Part shown: piece after piece, positions 1 through 7,908 of the stretch
How the letters are laid out: the number at the start of each line of letters is the position of its first letter
How positions within the stretch are numbered: the first letter of the stretch is position 1
NCBI GenBank assembly: GCA_023091735.1
Contig: JALKBU010000270.1
Span: forward strand, 1 to 52,760
Length of the DNA: 52,760 nucleotides
Source of the DNA: Trichomonas tenax
Taxonomy: Eukaryota > Parabasalia > Trichomonadida > Trichomonadidae
Direction of reading: 5' to 3'
Translations under genes and position numbers: made by a program
The notes under the pieces: generated by a model
Told to the model about the DNA's origin: nothing
What the model saw: only the letters and a program-made list of their open reading frames with translations
Database searches by the model: none

Positions 1-2
1 AA

Positions 3-209
3 ACGTTAATTTCGTTAAAGACAGGTCATGAGGTAAAAATAGATTTATTAGATCATGAAACTACATGTTGTATTAAATATTCACCATTTCTGAAAATATC
101 ACAAATAAGAGTCATTGAACAGAGGGAGACTTTTAACAATGCAAGCGATATATACATCATACTTATAGTATTATCACACTGCGATTTCATGAAACATGAG
201 AGATATTAA
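3..209 (+). CDS. partial hypothetical protein, C-terminal end
   Basis: The frame is open from the window edge to a TAA at 207-209, giving 68 residues of ordinary composition (for example TGHEVKIDLLDHE and KYSPFLKISQIRVIEQRE). It has no start, because the gene would begin outside the window. No family is recognised. It lies 14 bases from the end of the opposite-strand ankyrin-type pseudogene, so the two are tail to tail. In this decayed region it may itself be a pseudogene fragment. The reading frame is seen directly; that it is coding is inference. Confidence 0.35.
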   Translation, partial: TLISLKTGHEVKIDLLDHETTCCIKYSPFLKISQIRVIEQRETFNNASDIYIILIVLSHCDFMKHERY

Positions 210-223
210 ATAATTCAGATAAT

Positions 224-707
224 TTATTTTATTGTATTAGAAAATAATATTTCATCTAATTTATAGCCTCTGCGGCTAATGTAATCAAGTGTCTTGAAAG
301 TCGGGATTATCATATTTCCAATTTTCTCATAATTGAAATTTATCTTAAACTGAGGGAATGTCTTAATTTTAATTTTGCTTAATTTATTATTAACATATGT
401 GACTTTATATCCATTATTCTCAAATATGTCAAGGTAGTCACTCTCATCATTATAAAAATGAATGGGTACATTACTGCTCATGTAATCTAATTCGGAAAAG
501 CACCATACAGCCTTGGAGATTACAGTAGGGTTTTCTATTTCTTCCTGAGCTTTCTTGTCAACTGTATCACACAATTTTTATATCTTTCAAATGTCAATCC
601 ATTATTTTTAAGGAATGACATCATGAAATCCTCATTTTAGAAAAAAACTCATTATTCATAATGTATTGAATAGTGGGAATAACTAGTTCACTTTGTTCTG
701 AGCTCAT
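224..707 (-). pseudogene. broken ankyrin-type protein, N-terminal part
   Basis: An ATG at 705-707 opens with MSSEQSELVIPTIQYIMNNE, in the style of N-termini of the large trichomonad ankyrin-repeat family. The frame shifts near 640: one base fewer restores NEDFMMSFLKNNGLTFERY. It shifts again near 575, after which LCDTVDKKAQEEIENP and about 100 more residues read through to a stop at 224. An Inr-like TCATTTTA sits about ten bases before the ATG. The later part contains a GNMIIPTFKTLDYISRRGYK stretch but no complete ankyrin repeat. Two frameshifts in under 500 bases make this a pseudogene. The family assignment rests on style and neighbours and is uncertain. Confidence 0.5.
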
Positions 708-710
708 TAA

Positions 711-718
711 TAAAATGA
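711..718 (-). promoter_or_regulatory. initiator (Inr) of the ankyrin-type pseudogene
   Basis: Read on the minus strand the sequence is TCATTTTA, matching the trichomonad Inr (TCA, pyrimidine, T/A), and it ends a few bases before the ATG at 707. The promoter survives although the coding sequence is broken. Confidence 0.45.
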
Positions 719-753
719 TTTAAATTATTTAAAAACAAGTTTAAAGGTCCACT

Positions 754-994
754 ATGGCCAAACTTCCTGTATCGTCCTTCACTTTTTTAGTGTATTTTTA
801 ACTTTTTTAGGTACAAGAAAATGTTAAAAAATCACCAAAAAAAAGAAAACAACCTTCTTGATTTTGTTTTCTCTCATGCTAAGGATTAATTGCTTGGAGT
901 ATCGCAGCTCAATTTCAACTTTTTAATTATAATATTAATAATCAGCGGGAAAAGATGAAATCATTTTCCATTTTAATAGCCACTTGAATATATA
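754..994 (+). repeat. dispersed repeat, copy A (inverted relative to 50897-51130)
   Basis: About 240 bases from ATGGCCAAACTTCC to TGAATATATA recur as the reverse complement at 50897-51130. There are only scattered substitutions and a small indel in the run of A near 840. It carries no open frame of note. It includes a CCTTCACTTTTTTAG stretch that resembles an Inr. The copies lie next to decayed or mobile DNA at both ends of the window, which suggests a transposon end or a short non-autonomous element; no terminal repeat or target duplication could be assigned. Confidence 0.8.
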
Positions 995-2186
995 CATGCA
1001 TGATATTGTTACGTTCCAAAAGTTATCAGGAAAGGTGATATAAAAATGTAGTATCTGACACGTAAACATGCATATTTGACAAATAAATATTTACGTGGTG
1101 TGTGATTATAAATGATTATTGGAAGAATGATATCCTATATTTGTTTAAATTTATTTTGAAAAGAAAAATTAAGTGCTTGATTGGCACTGGTGGCCAAAAT
1201 GCTAGCAATCCAGTCCACAGTTCTTCCTTTCAGACTCGATCTTCGAAACAATCAGCGATTTACTCTCCAGAATGCTTCTGAAAGGAAGAACTGTGGAATT
1301 GATTGCTAGCACTTTGGCTACCAGTCCCAATCAAGCACTTAATTTTGCTCTTCAGAGGCATTCTGAAGTAGAAATCTTTGATTTCTTAATAATGGCGTAT
1401 GAAAGGAAGATCTATGAGTTTAGCTACTAACATGCGTGGAATCTATGTCAATATAGTCCCCAATTCGTCCCGTCAGACGCGATTCTGAAAAACTAATACA
1501 TAATTTGAATGATTATAGGACTTTACATATCAAAAAAAAATATTAATATTTTGACACATAAAACTAGAGATTCTGACAACTGTACATGTCAGATAATATC
1601 ACTTTTGTGTCACTTTTTCGTGACAGCTTTCGGTAGGTGACATTTTGTACATTGGGGTTCAATAATTTAGCAAGAAGTTAATCCAGTGAGTTAAAAAACA
1701 AGTTTCGCCGACTTTGCGTATCAATTTTAGACAAGCCATATTTAAACTTTCACATAAATATAGAATTTCTTAAACAATTTAAGTACTATATTAAAATTTG
1801 CATCTTAATAACAGAAATAAATATAAATTTGGTAATCACTTATTAAAATAGCGAAATCGAAATCGTATTTTGATCAATTTTAGGATTTTATGAGTAGTTA
1901 TAGGAATAAAATGCCTATATGTAACCTGTCTGCTTTGTGGGAGTTAACAAATTACGTCTTATCACACTAATTGCGAAGATACTATTTTTATTTCGAAAAA
2001 GAAAGGACATATGTTATAATCAATGCAACAACCAACATCTAGGCCATGAATTCAGCAATACCTATATTCTCTTTTATGGTAAGAGGCCTTTGTTAGAATA
2101 GACCTACTTCTTCACATTTCTTTTTCAAAGTCCATGATTTTTAAGTTTTGATTGATTTTTAAGCGAATGATATTAATGAATCTTCT
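995..2186. other. gene-free AT-rich stretch with foldback repeats
   Basis: No convincing gene is seen on either strand. It contains a small inverted repeat (CACGTAAA at 1059-1066 with TTTACGTG at 1090-1097), the large palindrome at 1165-1346, and at about 1397-1480 a weaker stretch (TGAAAGGAAGATCTATG) that looks like a diverged further arm of that palindrome. The rest is low-complexity A/T. Confidence 0.5.
1165..1346. repeat. imperfect 180-bp palindrome (foldback/MITE-like)
   Basis: The left arm runs from AAAATTAAGTGCTTGATTGG to CAGTTCTTCCTTTCAGA. It matches the reverse complement of the right arm, which runs from TCTGAAAGGAAGAACTG to CCAATCAAGCACTTAATTTT, with only a handful of mismatches over about 68 bases. 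The arms flank roughly 45 bases of unrelated DNA. Such long arms with a short centre suggest a foldback element or MITE, or a fixed hairpin. No clear target-site duplication is visible. Confidence 0.75.
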
Positions 2187-2750
2187 CTAATATGCTATGT
2201 GCAAAGAATCGAATATCATTTTAAATCTAAATCTCTCTATCTTTAAAAGCATCAAATTGTGGGAAATACGTTTTTTAGGCAATCTCATAGAATATTTTGA
2301 GAGCCTATATTTGGCAATAGTGGACCAGTAATAAAAAGTTTTAGTATATGTTGAAATCAAATGTCTATCGATAGGACCAAAATAATAGTCAACATCTCCG
2401 ATATTATGATCATATTTTAAGTCACTTATATCAATAATCTTATTCAATAATAACTCGTCTAGTAACAACATCTTACTTATTCCAAATATTAACTCATCTT
2501 GATTTGAATATGATCCACCATATTCAGCAGTAAATCTTTCTATCAATATCTTACGCTTTTCAGGATCAATGAGATATTGCTTAACACGATCTGGAGTTAT
2601 CCAATTAATATCATTCCCTGATTGTATAACATATGCAGCTAGAAATTTGTCAAGCCTTTTCTCTTTTTCCATCTTGGAATTGGGCGTAAGGCATTCAAGA
2701 AGGTTACAATAAGTCCATGGTTTAGGACGCACGCTAACGCGACACATCAT
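2187..2750 (-). CDS. hypothetical protein, 187 aa
   Basis: The frame starts with tandem ATGs and runs 187 codons. The protein is basic and helix-rich (MEKEKRLDKFLAAYVIQSGN, then DRVKQYLIDPEKRKILIERF), with no signal peptide or membrane segment and a C-terminus rich in Arg, Lys and Phe. No family is recognised. A possible alternative start is the Met that begins MEKEKRLDK. It lies 22 bases downstream of a broken ankyrin-type gene on the same strand and in decayed DNA, so it could be a surviving fragment. No Inr is visible upstream, which lowers confidence that it is expressed. Confidence 0.45.
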   Translation of the reverse strand: MMCRVSVRPKPWTYCNLLECLTPNSKMEKEKRLDKFLAAYVIQSGNDINWITPDRVKQYLIDPEKRKILIERFTAEYGGSYSNQDELIFGISKMLLLDELLLNKIIDISDLKYDHNIGDVDYYFGPIDRHLISTYTKTFYYWSTIAKYRLSKYSMRLPKKRISHNLMLLKIERFRFKMIFDSLHIAY

Positions 2751-2772
2751 AATTTAATATATTCACTAATTT

Positions 2773-3518
2773 TTATTCATAAGCACCATATAATCCTTTA
2801 AATATTAATGACTCAAGATCTCTTGCGTAACTCTCAGACAATATTCCAAAAGTAGACTTTCTCGTCCATTCATATATATTAAGTCCGTTATTAATTAATA
2901 CATCCAAACAGTCACCATATTTTTCGACAAACATAAACAAAGCTGTATCACCATAATTTCAGCAGGGCGTATGCTAGATTCAGTTCTTCTCTTAAACTCT
3001 TCATTAGTCTCGCCATACCTCTGGTATATTTTAATTATAGGCACTAGCTTTTCTAGTCTTCCATTATGTAATAAAAATGAAGTATAATAAATTAAATTTT
3101 AATCTTCGTCATATAAATATCTTCTAAATCTTTTCACAATAGAAGATAACTGCTTTCTATGAATAGAAGGAATTCTTCCATCTAATTTCACCAAATTTGT
3201 GATACCAAACGTGTTTGCTCCTTTCTGTCTCATAAGCAATTGAGTTAAGTAATTATGAGTATGATCAAACTCATGTGTAGGTGAAACTGTGTAAATATTA
3301 ATTCCTTTAACTTTCTCAACCAATGTTATCTTATTCATAGACATGTCTGCAATGCAATTCCGCCATTCCATCTTTCTTATTTCTTCATTATCAATAAATG
3401 TGTCAAATATTACATCCACTACATTTCTCAATACGAATAGTATCCATGAGCACACTCTTCTGCACACTTTTATATCGCTGCGAATGCAGAATACATTGAG
3501 TTCTCCATCGCCTAAAGT
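2773..3518 (-). pseudogene. broken ankyrin-repeat-like gene
   Basis: The frame opens without an ATG near 3518 and runs to a TAA at 3099-3101. It continues in the same frame after that stop with NLIYYTSFLLHNGRLEKLVP. It then shifts near 2955 into GDTALFMFVEKYGDCLDVLI followed by NNGLNIYEW, ending at a TAA at 2773-2775. The GDTALF...LINNGLNI segment fits one ankyrin repeat. One in-frame stop, one frameshift and no start codon mark it as a pseudogene. It is divergent from the TBL1-like gene. The ankyrin call is moderate, resting on one repeat. Confidence 0.5.
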
Positions 3519-3573
3519 TCAATAGCCAATTCCACATTGGCGCTAATATTTCATTAAAAGTGACGAGTATGTG

Positions 3574-3582
3574 TCACTTTTC
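3574..3582 (+). promoter_or_regulatory. initiator (Inr) of the TBL1-like gene
   Basis: TCACTTTTC lies 17 bases upstream of the ATG at 3591. This is the spacing and sequence of the trichomonad Inr bound by IBP39-type proteins, and it supports the chosen start. Confidence 0.7.
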
Positions 3583-3590
3583 AAAAATAA

Positions 3591-4991
3591 ATGTGTGTAT
3601 CTAGCGAAGAAATCAACTTACTTGTTCAACACTATCTTCAGGAGTTAGGTTACGACCACGCTGCATTCGCTTTTGGCTGTGAATCAAAGATTCCAAGCAA
3701 AGATATCGCGAAGAAAGAAATTCCGCCGGGTTCTTTAGTTTATTTAGTGCAAAAGGGCATAATGTACGCGCAAATGGAAGCTGCGGCTGATGAAGCCAGT
3801 TCAAATCCAGATACTTTATTTGGGCATCAATTAAATTTATTGCGTTCGAATATTCGTCAGAGCTCTGAAATTGCTGAAGAACTCAGCTCTGCAACAAGAA
3901 GGCTTAGGATTTTACCATCATCTGATCAAACAGATCCTTTAGAATTTTACTTGTCTCAACAATCTTCGCTTATTCTTGAAGGACATGCTGCGCCGGTCGT
4001 TGTTTTGGCATGGAATAGCTCCAGTGATTTGCTTGCAACGGGATCTACAGATGGTACCGTCGTTATTTGGACTTTTAAGAGATCTGAAATTCAAGAATCA
4101 ACAGATTGCTCTGTTCTTGACGATCCTCTGTATCTTGAGCCTGTAATAGATTCACAATTGAAATCAGACATTACAGCAATGAAATGGTCACCATCAGAAA
4201 ATATTCTTGTCGTCGGAACGTTTTGTGGTTATTGCGATGCTTACAAGGATGGAAAGAAGATCATAGAACACCACCCGGCGACACATACATCTCCAGTTGT
4301 CAGTATCGATTTCACACCAAACGGTGAACAATTCGCTGTTGGCCTTGGTGATGGAATTGTTTATATATTCAAAGGCACAGAGTTGCAGTCATCGCACAAT
4401 CTTGAGCCTGGAATTGTTGATGTCCAATGGGCTGACGACTCAACACTTTTAGTCGCAACTGCAAATAAAGTTGTTAAAATCGGCGCAGATGGTAAAACAA
4501 GCACATTTCTCGATAACGCAGAACCAATCATTCAAATGATTGTTTCGCCAAAACAGGAAGTTGTCATTGCAGGTGATCAGGTTGGAAATATTATTTTAAT
4601 GAAGACAAATGGTACAGCAATTAGAACTGATAAATCACATGCAGGAAGTGTTACTGCAATAACGTTTAATACAGAAGAAGGGAAATATACATCTGGAGCA
4701 ATTGACGGATCAATTGAAATTGGTAGTGTTAATGAAGAAACAAAGATCTCATACAAGGATGCACAGGCTCCAATTATCTCTCTCGTATTTGACAAAGAAA
4801 ACAGATATTTCACGTTTGCTACATCAAATGATATAATAGGCCTCTATTCTATTGAAGAAAGCAAACTTCTTCTTACTTTCGAAAGCATTGAAGCAATAAA
4901 TGGAATGGCATGGTCGCCAGATGGGAGATTCTTGACAATATGTGTTTCAAACGGTCAAGTTAACGTAATAGATTTCGCTCAGATTTGTTGA
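3591..4991 (+). CDS. TBL1/TBL1XR1-like LisH-WD40 co-repressor subunit
   Basis: 466 residues. Residues 1-35 form a LisH motif (SSEEINLLVQHYLQELGYDH, then AAFAFGCES) closely resembling the N-terminus of TBL1/TBLR1/Sif2 proteins. It is followed by the short conserved linker PPGSLVYLVQKGIMYAQMEA. From about residue 125 to the end there are WD40 repeats, for example LEGHAAPVVVLAWNSSSDLL with a VVIWTF strand, and a final GMAWSPDGRFLTICVSNGQV blade. TBL1-type proteins act in the nucleus as chromatin-reading subunits of histone-deacetylase co-repressor complexes (SMRT/NCoR or Set3C). Sif2 from yeast is a similar size. The start is fixed by the Inr 17 bases upstream. The later repeats diverge, so blade number is uncertain. 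Family confident; exact complex inferred. Confidence 0.85.
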   Translation: MCVSSEEINLLVQHYLQELGYDHAAFAFGCESKIPSKDIAKKEIPPGSLVYLVQKGIMYAQMEAAADEASSNPDTLFGHQLNLLRSNIRQSSEIAEELSSATRRLRILPSSDQTDPLEFYLSQQSSLILEGHAAPVVVLAWNSSSDLLATGSTDGTVVIWTFKRSEIQESTDCSVLDDPLYLEPVIDSQLKSDITAMKWSPSENILVVGTFCGYCDAYKDGKKIIEHHPATHTSPVVSIDFTPNGEQFAVGLGDGIVYIFKGTELQSSHNLEPGIVDVQWADDSTLLVATANKVVKIGADGKTSTFLDNAEPIIQMIVSPKQEVVIAGDQVGNIILMKTNGTAIRTDKSHAGSVTAITFNTEEGKYTSGAIDGSIEIGSVNEETKISYKDAQAPIISLVFDKENRYFTFATSNDIIGLYSIEESKLLLTFESIEAINGMAWSPDGRFLTICVSNGQVNVIDFAQIC

Positions 4992-6259
4992 ATATTATTT
5001 ATAAATGTAGACTATTTAAAAATATTTACATGACAAGATTTTAATTTATATGTCAAAAATTTCCGGTTGTAAGCAACAACGAATTAGTTTTTCTTTCATT
5101 TTACTGTAGCCTATGTGCATTGTGATCGACGCTCGTTAGAATTTTCAAAGTTCGTTTACTTTATGTGAATGTCTGCTGAGAAAAACGAGCTCGACGACAT
5201 CAAAAACGAGGAAAAGAGCAGCAGCTCGTCTCATTCGGAGAAGGTGGTAACCGACGATGGCGCTAAATCTGAAGAAAAGAAAGATGCTGAACAACTGAAA
5301 CAGCCAAAGAAGCTGAAAACATACGGAGAGATGACGAAAGCATATTGGTACCAGTTTGTGGAGCCAAACGTATGGATATCAATACCTATATTCTTACTCA
5401 TTGGTGTCGCATTCTGGGCACTCAGATTTATACCGAACTACGAGAGGTGCATGCTGTCGTAGTCGATTTTTGCGATCATTGCCGGCGTTATTATCGGTGC
5501 AATCCCGGCCGTTAAGGTTTGGATTCACTCTAATTTCTGCAAAGCTGACTCGGCTTCAGCAAATGCATGTTTATGAGGCTGGCCATCATCCTCTATGGCT
5601 GCAGGACGAAGTTTAACGACATTAAAACGGTCAGTTTGGTAGGAGCCGTTGCGGCCATCCTAATGGTTGCCTTAACTTTCGTCCTGGGCTCTGTTTTTGG
5701 CATCCTCGCATTAAGGATGCGCAAGGAGCAAGTTGTATTGCAATTTTGCGGTTTCTGCATTTACGGAATTGCGGCTATTATGTCATCTGCTGGCATTATC
5801 AACTCATCCAGTGAGGACTTATCACTGGCTTGTATCTTGGTAATTGTTGGAGGGTTCATTGACATTATCATATATCCTGTTCTTTATACATCTTATGAAA
5901 AGCTGTTTAAGAATCAGAAAGATTTTGGAATCGCCGCTGAAATCTCCATTAAAGAGACAGCACACACCGTTTCAGTTGGTTTGAGCTGCTCCGAGACAGT
6001 TTCCAAAATCGTAATGCTTGTTAAGATGTTCAAAGTCCTTCTTCTTCCTTTCCTGCTGATCATCATGGCGTTCGTTTTTCCATACATCAACAGAAAGAAA
6101 GAAAAAGAAAACGAAGAAAAGGCATCCTGCTCATACAAAGTTTTGGATTTCTTCAACAAAGTTTCGATTCCGTGGTTCGCTTTTATCTTCATTATCACAA
6201 CGATTATCAACAGTTACACAAACATCAGTGCAACAGCACATAAAGTTCTGAATCATATA

Positions 6260-6289
6260 CCCAGATGTTCGACAAGATGCAAGTTCCCT
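6260..6289 (+). repeat. left terminal inverted repeat of the transposon
   Basis: The sequence starting CCCAGATGTTCGACAAGATG matches the reverse complement of 7689-7718. The first 25 bases are identical and 29 of 30 match overall. The host TA lies immediately outside. Confidence 0.9.
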
Positions 6290-6301
6290 TTAGGCCGGGG
6301 G

Positions 6302-6745
6302 GGCATCGGATGATAACGATTATTTCAGTTTGGCCATGGCCAGCCACCTGGAGCTGATACAAATCATGAACAGTATTGAAAGTATACAATATACGCCTCC
6401 TACATCATTTGGATCCCTACAAGTGGGACCTATGAATATCAGCCGCTTGATCGCTTTGTGTTCGGAGCGATCAAGCAAACTGCTGCAAGAATGTGTGCAG
6501 ATCGGATGTTTGAGTCTCCAACTCCATTTTCGAAAGTTGAAGCGGCGACAATGTTTCTTCATATTTGGAAGAAAGTGAGCTTTTCAACTTTAATTAATGC
6601 ATGGAGAATTCCTGGCACAAGGCTCGAAAACTTTACACCTACAGGCAGGCCAGTTATCAGAGAAGATTTCAACACAGAAAGCGATGATGAAGAAATCGTC
6701 GACGAGCATGACCCCGACTTTTTACCCTCTTCAGATGAAGAATAA
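6302..6745 (+). pseudogene. DDE-superfamily (pogo/Jerky-type) transposase, C-terminal remnant
   Basis: From about 6390, one frame gives IPTSGTYEYQPLDRFVFGAI followed by KQTAARM. This corresponds to the conserved pogo/Jerky/CENP-B-type (DDE_1) transposase segment with the QPLD.xVFG.LK motif. It then runs through an AW..GI-like region (LINAWRIPGTRLENFTPTGR) to an acidic tail DFLPSSDEE and TAA. Upstream, a different frame carries SHLELIQIMNSIESIQ, which would precede that motif, so there is a frameshift near 6385. The segment that should carry the first catalytic Asp is missing, so this copy cannot be active. It begins only ~40 bases from the left terminal repeat, so the N-terminal two-thirds has been deleted. 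Confidence 0.7.
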
Positions 6746-7688
6746 AAATTACAAATTGCTTGATTATAAAGATAATATTTCTTTCTATCAGATTCTATCA
6801 TGTGTGAACACGTTTGCTGATGAAATATGTTTTCAATTATAGCTTGGACTACAAATTAAACATAATTTTTATACAAATTTCTTCTTTTTGGTGCAAATGT
6901 TTTAAATATCATATTATTAAATAAACACAAATAATGGATATAAGATTTAATTTATGATATTTTAAGCCGTTGTCTCTAAAATTGAAAAAAAAATATTAAT
7001 CTTTTATTAAAATTACAAAATATGTTAAAAATATCAATATGAATGTACCTAGGGGGTTTGCTTGTATATAATTATTCTTTTTGTAAAGAAAAAAAAACAC
7101 TTGTTGCATATTATAATATATCTGCAATTTATTCAGCAAAATTTACAGTAATTTTTGAAAATCTAAAGGATGAAAGGTTGTTGTATACATATAACATCAC
7201 CTCAAAAAGATAAGATCTTATCGTATGATTCATCGCGAAACATCTAATTTAATGAGGTTAAAATGGACGTTTCTAGAGCGTGTGGAATTGGCAGTAGTGT
7301 AGTTGAAATGCGCATTGCCTCTAGTTTATGTATATTGTCATGAAAAACGAAAAAAGTATTTGGTGATGGAGATATAACTTGAAACTTTTGAAAAGTCTAC
7401 ACGTGAACATTATTTTTTGGCCTAGTTTAGCTTTTTGATGTTCACATATAACTAGCTCACGCAATCCAGGGCAAAAATTCATGGTTGACCGAGTAGATAT
7501 CTGGATAATTTGAATATCAAGGTGAAGAAAGTGGTTGTTAGACTATGTAGAGGACACTGGACTGTTCCTCAGGTTGAAACTAAGAATTTTGCCGAAGCTC
7601 TGACCTCAAGATTAGGGTCTGCCCCGTAGCAACCTCCTGCAAGCATTCATCAAAATGGCTATCGTTGTGTAAACCTAACAAATTAAGC

Positions 7689-7718
7689 AGGGGACTTGCA
7701 TCTTGTCGAACATCTGGG
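7689..7718 (-). repeat. right terminal inverted repeat of the transposon
   Basis: Reverse complement of the left repeat at 6260-6289, with one mismatch in 30 bases. It is followed directly by the TA at 7719-7720. Confidence 0.9.
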
Positions 7719-7908
7719 TAATCATTATAGCGCTTTCCACGTCCATGTTCTGTGTCGGCATCACCACAGACCTCAAGCAACTCCTGAAGGATGGAGGCCC
7801 CTCATTCATGGATTGACACTTTATATATGGGTTTTCTTGTTTGGTTGGCTATTAGAGCACATTTTAATAAAAGACTAGAAATATCTTCGCTTTCCTATTA
7901 AAAAATAA

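Larger units (their letters stand above)
6260..7718 (+). mobile_element. TA-flanked DNA transposon inserted in the YeiH-like gene (pogo/Tc1-mariner type)
   Basis: The element is bounded by terminal inverted repeats that begin CCCAGATGTTCGACAAGATG and flanked by TA on both sides (6258-6259 and 7719-7720), the target-site signature of Tc1/mariner/pogo elements. It is 1,459 bases long. The left part holds a degraded transposase C-terminus with the LQPLD-like motif. The remaining ~970 bases (6746-7688) have no long frame, only scraps such as VSRACGIGSSVVEM near 7266. It is therefore non-autonomous and internally rearranged or decayed. The host gene reads through exactly when it is removed, which proves an insertion. 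Confidence 0.88.
5169..7878 (+). pseudogene. YeiH/UPF0324-family membrane protein, disrupted
   Basis: The reading resembles the bacterial YeiH (UPF0324, Cons_hypoth698) family of ~10-helix membrane proteins. Recognisable stretches are MRLAIILYGCRTKFNDIKTV, FGIAAEISIKETAHTVSVG, IVMLVKMFKVLLLPFLL, IPWFAFIFIITTIINSY and STSMFCVGITTDLKQLLKDG. A charged Ser/Glu/Lys-rich N-terminal tail (residues 1-60) is extra to bacterial members. It is broken by a TAG at 5460-5462, a frameshift just before 5576, a 1,459-bp transposon at 6260-7718 and a frameshift near 7800. After the last shift, IHGLTLYIWVFLFGWLL completes the final helix to a TAG at 7876-7878. Deleting the transposon and one TA copy joins ...LNHI to IIALS in frame. 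Bacterial YeiH function is poorly defined. The family suggests an ancient bacterial acquisition; this copy is dead. Confidence 0.85.

Noticed and set aside
7580..7780. 66-residue minus-strand frame across the right transposon end
   Set aside because: It crosses the transposon/host junction and reads host YeiH sequence antisense, so it cannot be an original gene.
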